A stretch of 64,000 bases of DNA from NCBI GenBank assembly GCA_013396655.1, contig WBMV01003373.1:459772-523771 (forward strand), in the 5' to 3' direction. This stretch comes from Campylorhamphus procurvoides (Eukaryota > Chordata > Aves > Passeriformes > Dendrocolaptidae). The notes beneath the pieces are model-generated. The model was not told where the DNA came from and did not search any database. It saw nothing but the letters and a program-made list of their open reading frames with translations. Shown here piece after piece: positions 48,301-60,600 of this stretch (within the stretch, counting starts at the first letter, position 1; every line of letters starts with the position of its first letter). The position numbers were made by a program, and so were the translations under genes.

Positions 48301-51300
48301 ACTTTTATTTTATTTGACTAGTGTTCAGGAGTCTTTCTGTTGTTACCAACATTAGATAAAGGTAGGTAGATGAAACCAAAGGATTGCCAACAAGACAAGT
48401 CGTAAGGCAGCATCCTGTGCTTTCTGTCATTCTATCAGCTCATGACTGTTCAACTGGACAGTGATAATTTGTACTTTAATTTCTCACCTTCTGGAAGAGT
48501 TTCTTGTTTAATTCCCTGAAAGGCTAAGCCACAGGTGATTATACTATCCCCAGCCAATTGTGCCCCTATTCTCCCTCTGATTCTTTGAAAGATTCCAATC
48601 AAATTTATGACCAGCGAAAAAGTCTACAATAATTACTTTAAGCTTCATAAAAAAGAGTGACTCAAATGTTTCTACTTGTAAAACTGCTACAATTTCCTTT
48701 TTCATTTCCTTACAAGATATCATGAACCCCATCCAGAAGTAATGCTCAGAGCTGAGAGGACTAGAGCTCACCTGTAGGAAATTGGATTCCATTAGTACTC
48801 ATGCTCACAGCCCCACTGCTCCCTAAGGCACTATGCAACAGCTAGCAGTAGATGCTGCAGATTGTGTCCTCTTCCTTTTCCCAGACATATATATTTCATT
48901 GTTCCTGCAATGCAAGGAAAAAAGAAAAGAGCAATGAAGCCAGGGGGAAATACTCTTCACTTCTTGAGTAAGATTAGAGCTAGCAATGATCAATCAATAG
49001 AGCTGAGAGGAGCTTCTTGTCTTGTCAAGCAGAACTATACTCATCATCCTGTGTCCTGTTAAATCTATACATAATGTGTAAAAAGGTCTGGATTTTCAGA
49101 AATTTACCATTTACTTAAAAAATGAAGTGAGCAATTAAATGAATTGTGCAACATTCAAGACTGTAAAGATGGTTTTCCTCTCACCAAAACTACTTTCCTT
49201 CATTTTCATAGGGTTTACTTGGTATGTTAATTCACATAGCAGCAGAATTCTCAGGGCACAGGACTCTGCCTTAATCTTTTTCTTTTTTATTTTTTTTTTC
49301 CAAAGTATGCAAGATTTCTAATTCTAGGTTTAGTGGGATAGCTTACCCTAATGGCTTTGACACAATCCTAACACAAAAATAGCTTTCATCATTGTGCAGT
49401 CCAATATAAACAGCCTTAGAAAACACCATCCAGACTTTCAGCAGTCACTTGATATCATCTTTGGATAACAGTTTGGCTGCAGTATGGATGCAGAGAACCT
49501 ATGGATTTATCACTTACTTATTTGAATTTTACAATTGTATCTTCATCTATGCAAGTTCTGTTAGTCCTGCTGCAAAATGAGGTCAGTGGTCTAAATGTTA
49601 CTTCAGCAAGCATGCTTTCCACTCCTCTCCATTCTTTCAGTGCTCTGCAATTTTTACCCAGGTTTCCTAGATTTTTCCTTTTATCTTTCTTAAATTAATA
49701 TACCCTTCACCGATATTGTAGTCGCAGGCTAAGCATAGATTCTTGAACTGGATGGGAATTCATATCCAAGTTTTGGTTCTGAACCAAACCAAAATCTTAG
49801 ATGACAATCCAATTCTCAGGAATAAAGTTAAAATTGGCTAGGCATCAAGCTCACAGATCATTAGACTAATTTGTAAAAGCCTTGTCTATGTTACAGTCTA
49901 AATAGTAAGATTTTAATTTTTTCCATCTATTTCCTTTCTGCTGGTGCTTTTTGCAGTATAGGAGCCCTAATAGCAGTTAATAAAAGAGAAATAAAGATTA
50001 ATGAGAGAATTTGAAGCAAATTTTAAAGCCCTTAAATTAACTTTTGCAGTCATGAACTAATTAATTGCCTTTCACTTTTTTATGATTCAAGGTGGAACTT
50101 GTGATTTAAGTTTTCCATAATTTAGCATTCTTTTTCTACAAAGACTACAGAAAACATAAAATTAGCACATAATAAAATTAAATGCTGAACTTATATCATT
50201 GAGAAAAAGAGCTGCAACACACCCACACATATCATGCCTTTTGCTGAAGAGAAAAACCCCAACAACTAGGCATGCCTAATACTGTTTGTCCACTATTCTT
50301 TCCTTATAAAAAGTAAATGCTAAATGTTACTATTTCATATAGTTTTATTTTTATATTATTTTTTTAATTACAAGAATTGGCCAAAGATATTGGAGTTGTT
50401 ACTGTCCTTGGAGGCAAATTATGTTTTAACACAAAACCAGGCAGAAGTTGTCCCAGGTAAAAATGCTGACATCAAAACAGGAAATCAGTTGCAATCTGGA
50501 AGAAGAGGGTGAGCTTTTAACATGTACCTTCTCTTGGGCTCTATGTCAAGAAATGCTGATCAAGCTGTTTTTTTACTAACTTAAAACTGACCTTTGTGCA
50601 AATCTGATGAACATGGTATTGACAATTGATGGCCAGCAGAGACAAACATTGCCCTTCTCCAAAAACTTCAACTAACGAGAGTCTCCAACTAACAACTAAC
50701 TCAGATCCCAGTCCTATGTTTGAAAGAGTGACTTGTTGGTAGCTTTGGAGAACAAAGGAAAGTAACTGCAAGTTACTAAGTTACACAAGCTGAGGCAGGC
50801 TTCATTTTCACTGATGCTCAATTATAGTTGGAACATATCCGTTAAAGATGGCTATATTTTAACCTTGGATCAATATTTATTTGCACTATGAAGTCAAGCA
50901 TGTTGCACTCCAAGGAGTTCACATAAGTTCAACATTGTGGAGTAGAATCCAGTCTCAGCATCAGAGTCTAGATAATTTTGGTTATCTGTCCCTCAACAAA
51001 GACAGTTCAACTGCTCGTTTTCTCTTTAAGCAAATAAAGACAGTAATAAAGCAGATCTGGGCTGTGGAAGCCACGGAGTGTCAGTTGCATTATTTGTCAG
51101 TTCTTATTGTAGAAATACTCACAAAATCATAGAAGCATTGGTTGAGGTTGACATCTGGATGTCAGTCAGCCCATCCTTCTGTTTAAAACAAGAATTATTG
51201 TCATTGTTAGATCATTACATCTATCACCATCTATCATTGACTGTCAGTAAAAGTCAGAGCAGTGGGTTTGCTTAGTTGAATATTGACAAGAAGAAAATCC

Positions 51301-51440
51301 CACCTGCTCTGTACTTAGCTACTTTCAGTGCTGCACTGCCCTGCTGATGAAGAAATTGATTCTAATGTCCCATCTGAAAATTCGAAGTCGCAACACACCT
51401 CCTTTGCCCCTTGTATGTTCTCTGCTATTGCCACGAGAAG
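45381..51440. other. Long non-coding stretch, nothing recognised
   Basis: About 6 kb of AT-rich sequence without supported gene or transposon. The segment 49840-50200 contains clustered TAATTA/ATTAAT homeodomain-like words and is one of my conserved-element candidates. Short open frames are at chance level. Confidence 0.45.
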
Positions 51441-51444
51441 TCTA

Positions 51445-52361
51445 TATTATCTCTTTAACATCTGCAATATCAAATTTGCAGATGACACCAAGATGGGTAG
51501 GAGTGCCAGCCTGCTGGAGGGTAGAAAGACTCTTCAGAGGGACTAGGGCAGGCTGGATCAATGGGCTGAGACCAACAGCATGGGCTTCAAAAGACCAAGT
51601 GCTGGGTCCTACACTGTGGCCGCAACAACCCCATTAAGTGCTACAGGCTGGGGACAGAGTGGCCAGAAAATGGCCCAGCAGAAAAGGACCTGGGGGTCCT
51701 GGTGGAAAGTGACCAAACATGAACCAGCAATTTGGCCAGGTGGCCAAGAAGGCCAGTGACATCCTGGCCTGTATCAGCGACAGCATGGTCAGCAGGACTA
51801 GAGAAATTATTCTTCCTCTGTATTCAGCACTGGTGAGGCTGGGCCTTGAGTACTCTGTCCAGTTCTGGGGCCCTCAACTCAGAAAGGACATGGAGATGCT
51901 GGAGTGTGTTCAGAGAAGGGCAACAAAGCTGATGAAAGGTCTGGAGCACATGTCCTGTGAGGAGTGGCTGGGGGAGCTAGGGTTGTTTAGCATGGAAAAA
52001 AATAGACTCAGGGAAGATCTTATTACTCTCTACAACTACCTGAAGAAGGCCGTAGGTAGGTGGAGCTTGGCCTCTCCTCCCAGGCAATGAGTGATAGGAC
52101 AAGAGGACATAGTCTTAAGCTGCACCAGGCAATGTTTTGGTCAGATATTAGGAAGACATTCTTCACAGAAGGGGTGATTAGATATTGGAATAGGCTGCCC
52201 AGGGAGGTGTTGGAGTCATCATCCCTGGAGGTGTTCAAGGAAAGATTGGATGTAGCGCTTAGTGTCGTGGTCTAGTTGACATGGTGATGTTTGGTCATAG
52301 GTTGGATTTCATGATGTCAGAATTCTTTTCCAGCCTAACTGATTGTGTGATTCTGTGATCT
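51445..52361 (+). mobile_element. CR1 LINE, 5'-truncated, with intact 3' end
   Basis: The plus strand encodes CR1 ORF2 pieces in order. KFADDTKMGRSASLLEGRKTLQRD (catalytic F-A-D-D at about 51474-51485) lies near the start. A 123-codon frame at 51719-52090 carries [17 protein letters not shown] and VQFWGPQ segments, then [14 protein letters not shown] and [11 protein letters not shown]. After a frameshift at about 52085, DRTRGHSLKLHQAMFWSDIRKTFF and YWNRLPREV follow. The 3' tail ends in repeated GATTCTGTGAT-type units at about 52340-52361, the CR1 terminus. Relatively few changes make it one of the younger copies, yet several frameshifts leave it inactive. Confidence 0.9.
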
Positions 52362-52374
52362 GTTTGTGTAGTCA

Positions 52375-52700
52375 TAGGCTGCTACTTGATCACCCTTTAG
52401 CCCTTCCTTTTCCAGATGAAGTACAACTCACCCGGGTTTTCTCCATAGCACGTGTGCTCTGTGTCCTTGGCCATCCTGATAGACACTTTATAGACCCTTT
52501 CCAAGTTTTAACATCTCTCTTGAAGTGTATGTAGGTTCCCACCAGTGAACACAGTAAAACAGATATGCACCACTCTTCCATTAGCACATTAAGTGTGGAA
52601 TAGCCTTCCTTGATCTGCTATGTTTGCCCTACTGTTCCCCTAAACCCTTAGTGGTTTACTTTGATCATGATAGGAGCACATGGTTGGCACATGCCTGGCA
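52375..52700 (-). mobile_element. Old CR1-type LINE remnant, minus orientation
   Basis: Shares ordered words with the copy at 15300-15560: TCTCTCTTGAAGTGT, CCTTGATCTGCTA, and GATNGGAGCACA. The two are therefore remnants of the same LINE subfamily in the same orientation. It lies directly against the 3' end of the younger plus-strand CR1, so the two are tail to tail. The younger element may have inserted next to, or into, the older one. Confidence 0.55.
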
Positions 52701-55700
52701 CCCTCTGTAAAGCCTGGGTCTGCTGCCCTGTCAGTTCATACCCAGCCCATCCTGATGCCTGGGGTTAATCTGCCCAGAGGTATTGCTTCTTACTGATTCC
52801 CGTAAGTCTTGCGTTGCCCCAGTCCCTGAGTTTCTCAGGTCGCTGTGAGCTGAAGGTCTGCCATTTGTCATGCCCTTCCTCTAATTTAGCATGGAAACCA
52901 TGTCCACACAACTGTACTGATTGATTAAAGAGATGTGTTATATCTGAATACTGAGAGTTGATCCTAAGCTCTTCTCCTGGTTTGCCTTGTAAAACATGAC
53001 TCCTGTATCGACTGGACCCAAGGTGAATATTGCTGAGAGAAGAAGGTGACATGTAATACTCACCAGATGGCTTCAGCCCACACTGTATTTTTAAGAGGAG
53101 GTCTGTCCTATGCTGCTTTCTTACAAGCTGATCTACTTTAGCTACTCAGAAAACAGCTGCGGTAGTTCTTAAGAATTGTTTACTGATTGGAACCATGTAA
53201 TATTATTAGAAACATTTATAAGTATTGAAAACATAACAATGCTGAATGATCTAGCATCTTCGTGGAACAGCTGATATGCCGGTACTATTCTCTGAGATAT
53301 GTTTTACAGCTGTAAGTTGTGATTAAAAGAGGGGGGGAAAATGAGCACAACAGTGGGAACTGTTCCAAGGGCAGCGATAAAGATCTTGTTCCTTGTCTGG
53401 AATTGCCCTTTAAGCCCTAGACTCTTAATCAGCAGCTAAAGGAAGCAAAAGCTTCCTTCCCTGACTAGACCTGATTTCAACAGAGATGTGAGAGTGTCTT
53501 TCACAAAATACTCCTGTCACAATTTGTGTAAGAGCTGCTTTAAAAATAAAAATTTAAATAGCTTGGTCTTTTGCTTCCTTCAGTTGTTAGACTAAATAAT
53601 AAGAGACCAGCACCCTTTCTGATGGTCACTTTCATGAATACAAAGCTGCCCCTGTTTCACTGAGATAAAGCAGTTTTAGCAATGTGTGTTCTGCATTGCC
53701 AGATACAGTTTATCTTGTTTAGACTATGACATTTCTGCAAGCAATCTAGATCCAAAAAATGAAATTTAACCATCTTTATAGGAAAAAAAACTCTATCTGT
53801 AGTCTGCTGGTAGATGGTTGTATTCTTCAAATCTTCCCATCCCCAGAAAAGTTTTACAGATATAGATTTGGCAGGGAGTTAGGACCATAGTCCTAGAATG
53901 TATTTCATTCCATGTCATGTAAAGAGCATAAATTATCTTACTAGCTCAGGGCAGGGAAGGAACCAAGGACAGATGGAAAAGCAGAGGCACGTCTGTACCT
54001 CATTACTATAAAAAAGCCTCTGGCCTTTCCAATGCTAACATAGCCCAAAGACAGGGAAGCCTAATGGAGATAGTGGTGACTAGGTCTGAAGAATTATGAA
54101 CCCATATGGAAATGGGTTTCATGAAAGGAGTAGATGAAGACTGACAGGAACTGGGGTCAGAGATAGCAGTAAAAGGTAGTCAGCTGCTGAGGCAGAGGAA
54201 TAAACCTTATGTTTTGAGTGTGTGGCTTGGCAGGTTGCTTCAATACCCTTCTCTGAATGCACAAAGCAATGGAGAAAAGTACTAAATATTTGTATTTAAG
54301 TGTTTTAAGAGCATCTACATGTTTATATTGAAGGGAGCTTTTATTCCGTTCATAGATATGAATTTGGGTACTTTCAAAAACCACCATTAACCACATTTGT
54401 GAATCCTTAAGTGACAAGTGTGCTAGGTTTAGGCACTTAAGGAAGTTTTTCTGTGCATCCCCCAAGGAGAAAGCTGTTGCATTTTATCCAGGATAATCAT
54501 TACTCCAAATATAATGAGTCAGGCTGTAGATTTGTCATGAAGAGCTTTGAACTCATAGCAAAAAGCCATAACTCATAGCAGTTACAGTTTGGAGTATTTC
54601 CTTAGGATTGCATGTGGCCATGCCACTGTGAAAAATAGGAAATGTCGCTAAATCTGCTAAGTCAAACTGCCTGTATTGTAATAAGTCTTGCTCCCACATT
54701 TCTTTTCCTTTTCCAAACCAGTTTCACAGCTCAGAACTAGAGCCCTGAATCTGCCTTTCCCTAAAGGAAAAATATGTTTTCCCTTTTTTTGCCTACCCTT
54801 GCTACTTTTATGACCTTTGGCAGCTTCTGAAAACTGCCACATAGAAGACAAAAGAGCTATAGTGTTTGATGTATGACTGATGAAGTAGGCATGTAGGCAT
54901 GTCTGTAAGAGCTAGGGAATGGAGCTGTACCATATGTCAAGTGCTTCTATCTAAGTTGAATATTATGCTAAATTAGGTTTGCTCACGAGTACCTCAGACC
55001 AGTCTGTGAAACCGCTTTCCCTGTTCAGGTTTGCTAGCTTTGATGTTCTTATCTACAGTACTTTCAAAATGCAAAGTCTACCCAGGGAAATTCAATCTCT
55101 GAAGTTGTGTGAATTTAAACCAGTATAAATACCTCTGTTTCTTTGAGCAGTTCCAGTGGTCTTAGGTATAATCATTCTGATCTTGTAAATATTGGTGAAA
55201 TTGGTGGATTTGCTTGTACAGATTGAATTTTTGTTCCTGACAAGTTGTCTTAGTTTGCATTTGATATTCATGTTAAGTGCTGGTGAATACACTTTACTTA
55301 AATATTAACTGGAAAGAGTCCGAAGAATACATTTCAACTTAAAAAAATCTGATATTTTAAAATCCTGACCCAATTAAAACTTTTAAATTAAACATGTTGG
55401 TCAGTGTAATATGAAAAAGATTTTTACTTTCCTTCAAAACTTATTAGATCAGACAGGAAATATATGCATGTGTTGGCCAGCATGATGAGAACAATCTGAG
55501 ATGCTGATATTTATTTTCCTTGCCATGGTGTATAAGAGGCTTTAAAAAGACTGTGCTGTGCAGACTAGGTAGAGTGTCGATGAAGTATGAATAATTTCAA
55601 GGACACCTTTCCCATCTGTTTTTATTGTTGCTTGCTCTGAAGTTTTAAGCCAACACGCAAATGACAGAAATGCGGCATATGACAGGCATTAGGAGTTTGT

Positions 55701-58190
55701 GTAGAAAGAGCAGAGAAATAATGAGTGATCCTCCTGTTTTCAGTTGGAACCTCAAAGGTGCAGGGTTTACAGGTGGCTGTGGATATTCTTTGTTATCTGG
55801 TCATGAAAAGTGGATCAATAGGAAAGAGCTGATAGCGGCACTCCAAAGGGCAATGGGTTTCGGTGAGCCCAGGAACAGGGCTGACAGTGACACTTACACA
55901 AGGGCAGTGTTGTTGCTGTGGGTTTTAATCTGAGTTAGATGCATGAATACAGATGTCACTAGGAAAGAATTTGAAATGTTCAGGTTGCCAGAGATTGTGA
56001 AAGAAATTAACAAGGGATGATAATGTGATTGGTCACATGTTTGTTCTCAAAGTATTTTTTCCCAAGACAGCATTAGCCTGGGTTATTCATGCTACACAGA
56101 GTGGAGGGTGTCCATGATTATTTTGACTTCCCAATGTCCAATATCATGGAGTGCTCAATTCAGAGCAAGAATCACGAATTATGGTTTTTCTTATCCATGT
56201 ACCCAATTACCATTCATTAGCTGTGGGGTTGAGACGGGGCTTTATATGAAAATATAAGCATATACAAGAGAATGTGTGCCTGCAGGGTGCCACAGTTTGT
56301 CCTTGTCTTTTGAAACGTACAGAAAAAAAGTATGAAATACTACTTTCTCCACAGAAGCTGATGCTTTGCAGAAACATCACGGGACGAAGGCAGAGTCAGG
56401 CTGAAGATATAACAATGAAGGGTAGGGTTAGCTTCTAGATTTCATTTTTAATGACTGGATTCAAAGCTAAATTTAGAGGGCCTTTTTCATTACAGTCTCT
56501 TCTGACCCTGTCAAATGGTCAGTTAACTGCTACAGACAGCTTGATAGCTAGGGCTTTAAATAAGCTCCTGTTCTCCAAATTCTTATATTTGTCAAATGCA
56601 ATTGAAATTTAACTTCCTTTGGGTACTTATCTAAGAAGAAGTGATTTTTGATCATCAGCTTGAATATTGAAGTTGTTTCTATGGTCAATACCACAGAAAA
56701 AGACAGAATTTTGTCGATAGAAATTAAGTAAATTGGAGAAGATTAAAGAGACAAGAATAAAGAGGATAGTACAGGGTATCAACAGGGATCAGAGTAGGGT
56801 GGGATGGTAGTAAAGAAAGGGGCAAGGAGAGGTGTCAGTGTGAACAGACAGAAACAGAAAAGGTCTACACCAATAGTATAAAAGAAAATAGGCAGTAGGG
56901 ACTGTGAGGAAGTAGCAGTTGGACTCTACTGTCTGAAAAGGTTCAGTAAAAGTCACATGCGACTTCAGTGATCTACCTGAACAGAGAGGAGCAATCTGTT
57001 GTTAATATTACTGTTGCTTGAAATTATAGAGGTCTGTACCATGACATTAAAAATCCAGTTCTGTTGATAGGAGTTGCTAGAATTGCCTTTTATATGATCT
57101 GGAAAAGGGCATGCTAATTACTGCATGGGAAAAATATTAAGCCTGTAAAATCAAGCTTCCATCAAGCATGACAGAAGTATAGTTACCTGTACTGTTTTAA
57201 GCTGATCATCTGTAGCATACATCATCACACTTCCTAAATAGAGCATAGTATGACTTTTTCCTCCTTCAACAGCTTTATGAGTTTGCCTAATGTGAATTAT
57301 CTCACCTTTCATGACTCTCCAAGTTTTTACAATATATTGAGAAGTATTAGTAATACGTTTTGGAGACACTGCAAGTATTTTTAGAGGACTATTGATTTCT
57401 TATACTATAACACAAGTCTGAGTCAAATTTCTTTACTGAATAATATCTTGAATTGAACCACAAGAAGATATTACCTGTTTGAAACAAATTGGAATTGCTG
57501 CATTTCCCTGACAGGATTCAACTTTTAAAAAAGAAAAGTAATTAATAAAAAGGTAAATGTATCTCATAAAATTACTCTTTCAAAAGTTAATTTGATGTTT
57601 TTGCACTACCATGTTCTGCAGGCGTATCAAAAGGTCTAGAGACCTTGTAGGGATTTAGTAAAGTACCAGCTTAAAAATGAGCTGAAGAATGCTTAATGTC
57701 TCAGCTTTCTCACTGATTAATGTGTATTTTTAGTGTCTCCCTGTCTTTTAACTAATTAAAACTATGTATTAAACAGCGTATGGTTGACATACTCAAAATA
57801 ACATATGTAACATATTAAAGTTAATGAAGAGGGAATTGTTGATTAATGGTTTATAAATGGCGCCAATAAATAAATGTCAAAAAGACACTGCTCTTAGTTA
57901 TACAAATTATTCTTTAGCTTGAAAACTGCTAATGTTGCTAATGTAGCTCATTGTTGAATGCCTGCTATGACTTTCATTAGTCCAAAATCCTTGAGTGGTT
58001 CTTAATCACGCTTCAAATTTTTAAGCAGCTTTGAGACACCGATAGAAATTACTCCTTTTAAACCCAGTAAGTCCTGACCTGTAGTTCTTAACCTGTCCCT
58101 CCTTAGGCAAAACCACTGTTGATTTTAATGTATGTGCAAGCAAATTTTAAATTTAAATTCAGCATCTCTGTAGAGGTAAAATGTCAGTTT
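52701..58190. other. Long non-coding stretch, nothing recognised
   Basis: About 5.5 kb without a supported gene. A 95-codon minus frame at 52765-53052 and a 102-codon minus frame at 54157-54465 have no recognisable domain. The segment 57520-58150 is AT-rich with TTAAT/TAATTA clusters and a TGGCGCCA palindrome at about 57858, and is a conserved-element candidate. Confidence 0.45.
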
Positions 58191-58192
58191 CA

Positions 58193-58228
58193 CCCCCCAC
58201 CATCAGCCTCACCCCCCACCATCACTAC
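58193..58228. repeat. Short tandem duplication CACCCCCCACCATCA
   Basis: Two near-identical copies of an 18-base C-rich unit lie in tandem just before the old LINE. This looks like replication slippage, with no sign of function. Confidence 0.7.
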
Positions 58229-58229
58229 C

Positions 58230-59684
58230 CTGGTGGTACAAAACTTTAAAAAGGGGAAATATGTGAAAATTAGGAATTCTGTATGTTAAAACTAAAGTGA
58301 GCAAATCTTTGAAGGGTATAAAGAAGTTACTGCAGAACTGCATACTAGAAGTACAGCAGTGTGTACCACCTGTTAAGAAGGCTTCAATAAGGGTAGAAAG
58401 GAACCAAGCATGTCTAATCAGCACAATAAGTAGGTTATTAGAATAAGAAGACATCTTTCAAAAAGATGGAATTTTATCCAAATGAGGAAAAGACAAAGGA
58501 TTTTAAACTCTGGCAGATTAATTGTGTAAATGCAATAGTGCGTGTCAAAATAGAGTTCAAGGAACAATGAGCTAAAAGGATCAAATGAATACTAAATATT
58601 CTCTCAGACATATGAAGAGCAGAAAGCATACCAGAGAGTCTATAGAGCCAAATGGTGCTCATGGTATTGAAGGAGGACTGAGAAGGCAAGAACACTGCTG
58701 AGAAGCCAAAAGAATTCTTTACTTAATCTTTCACCGTGGACTAAATTGGAGATGGATGTTAGATCCCTTAGGAGAGAGATGTTCCTCAGAAAGTAATCTG
58801 ACAGTGAAGTGGCTAAAGAGGCTGTGGAAACATTAAAAATGGAAACACTAACTGGATTGAAGGACAGTGTTCATCCATATGCTTTAAGAGAAATCAAGGA
58901 TGAAATTGCTGGATTGACAATGGCAATGTATAACTTCTCCACTTAAAACTATATCTTACGACAGTCTTCAAAACAGGTTCCATGGAGAATGAGGGAAACT
59001 ACACATGTGTAGCACAACATTTAAACCCACTTAGGCAGTAAAATTTTGAGAAATAATTGACCAGTGAATATATGTGATCTGTGTAGGAAAACAGTTGATT
59101 CATAATTGGTCAAGTTAGTTTCCTTTAAAGCTCTTGAGAATCCAAAAAGCCATAGGGTAAGACATGGATTTGATACAAGATGAGCAAAGGGGTGAAGGAA
59201 AATGTCAATTACAGCATTTCAGGAAGGTCACCAAAGTCTGTAGGTGTTCATGGCCAAACCTGTGTGATGAGTAGGGAAGGAGAGGACAAGGAAGACAGTG
59301 AGTGTTAAGTGAAATTATTTACAGAGGATTTGGAGTTGTTCAGATAGTAAGGGTGAAGACAATGGTGAAGAAGTATAGGAGAAATTTTTGGGACTAGTGA
59401 CCAGGGGATAAAATATTAGATTAAATGCAATGCAGGTAAAGGTAAGGTGGAAAAATTCTGTTTTGTATAAGATAATAGTCTGTACTGACCAGTGACATTC
59501 AGGAGTGAAACCTTTTGACTATGAACAGTGGAAAACATCAAATCAATGTCTAGTCAATAGACTTCAAAAAGAGGCAAAATAAAAGGTAAGCATGATTTAG
59601 AAAAGAATGAAGGGCAAAACAGTAGGATTATTTTGCATGCATAAATGCATTGTTGACCCTCAGCAGTAATACTGCGTGCAATTG
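58230..59684 (+). mobile_element. Old CR1/L3-like LINE, left part of an interrupted copy
   Basis: The plus strand carries a decayed ORF2. It has KKTSFKKMEFY-NEE-like and LWQIN segments near 58450-58520, then SHGIEGGLRRQ. Near 58800-58920 comes METLTGLKDSVHPYALREIKDEIAGL, matching the conserved block in CR1/L3 elements ending in a TGPDxIHPxxLRE-type motif. It proceeds with many frameshifts to about 59650-59684, where the sequence matches the start of the block coding for xxLxYCVQL. It breaks off there at the younger inserted CR1 and resumes beyond it at about 60208. Confidence 0.65.
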
Positions 59685-60206
59685 AATCATAGAATATGCT
59701 GACTTGGAAGGAATCCATCAGGATTATCGAGTCCAACTCCTGGCCCTATGCAGGACTCTCCAAGGATCACATCATGTGCCTGAGAACATTGTCCATAACT
59801 TCTTGAACTCTGTCAGGCTTGGTGCTGTGACCACTTTCCTGGTCACATAGGCTCCCTGGGGAACCTATTTCAGTGCTCAACTACTCTCTGGGTGAAAAAA
59901 ACTTTTAATGATATCTAACCTAAACCTTCCCTGACTCAGATTCCTGCCATTTTCTTGAGGCTTGTCACTGCTCACAAGAGTTCCCTTCACTTCCCCTCAT
60001 GAGGAAGTTGTAGACTGAAAGGAGATCTCCCTTCAATCTCCGCTCCTCCAGGCTGAACAAATCAAGTGACATCAGCCATTACTCCTATAGCTTTCCCTCC
60101 AGACCCTTCACCATCTTCATTGCCCTCCTTTGGGTGCTCTCTAGTAGCTTAATGTCTTTGCTATATTGTAGTGACCAAAACTGCACAAGTACTCCAGGTG
60201 AGGCTG
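59685..60206 (-). mobile_element. Younger CR1 LINE inserted into an older LINE
   Basis: Starts with a CR1 3' terminus on the minus strand (GAATCATAGAAT, then TTGGAAGGAATCCATCAGG-type sequence). It runs about 520 bases through the C-terminal ORF2 region to a 5' truncation at GAGGCTGC, near 60206. An A-rich tract (about 60208-60228) separates it from the resumed older LINE. It is non-coding and typical of 5'-truncated CR1. Confidence 0.82.
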
Positions 60207-60207
60207 C

Positions 60208-60228
60208 AAAAAAAAAAAACAAAAAAGG
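60208..60228. repeat. A-rich tract at insertion junction
   Basis: Twelve A residues, a C, then six more A residues lie at the right-hand junction of the inserted CR1. CR1 elements do not normally end in poly(A), and this is the 5' end of the insert. The tract may therefore belong to the older LINE, where AAAAAAG precedes the next coding block, or reflect slippage. Confidence 0.6.
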
Positions 60229-60600
60229 TTGGCTAAGCCTGGAGAAGGCCTAAAGAAGATAAACAAGGATGATCAACTATATGCCAGAACCATGACCAGT
60301 GTAGGATTTTCCAGCTTGGAAAAGAAAGGGCTTGCAAGACAATGATAGAGGTCTTCAAACTCACACATTGCGTAGAGGTAAAGATTGACAGCTCATTGTC
60401 TCTTGCAGTGTAAGACAGGCTTCTAGTAGGAACTGAATACAAAGCAAATGAAGGAAGGTGGGTTTGATACAGTGGGTGGCAGACCTGTAGAACTCCTTTC
60501 CAAAGAATATTGTAGATACTTCAATTTTGCGTGAGTTGAAGAGGACAACTACTTGGAAGAAAGATCCATTCAGGAATGCTAAGCAGATAAATCATGTTGC
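60229..60600 (+). mobile_element. Old CR1/L3-like LINE, right part of the interrupted copy
   Basis: Resumes the element broken at 59684. The sequence LEKA.RR.TRMI-like (CTGGAGAAGGCCTAAAGAAGATAAACAAGG region) is the block following the VQFW motif in CR1/L3. It is followed by segments resembling the ORF2 end (RVELKRTTTW and similar near 60530). The order and orientation are what is expected if 59685-60206 were removed. The 3' end is not clearly visible. Confidence 0.6.

Noticed and set aside
52765..53052. 95-codon minus-strand frame as a possible exon
   Set aside because: No clear acceptor or donor in frame and no recognised domain. Lies next to LINE remnants.
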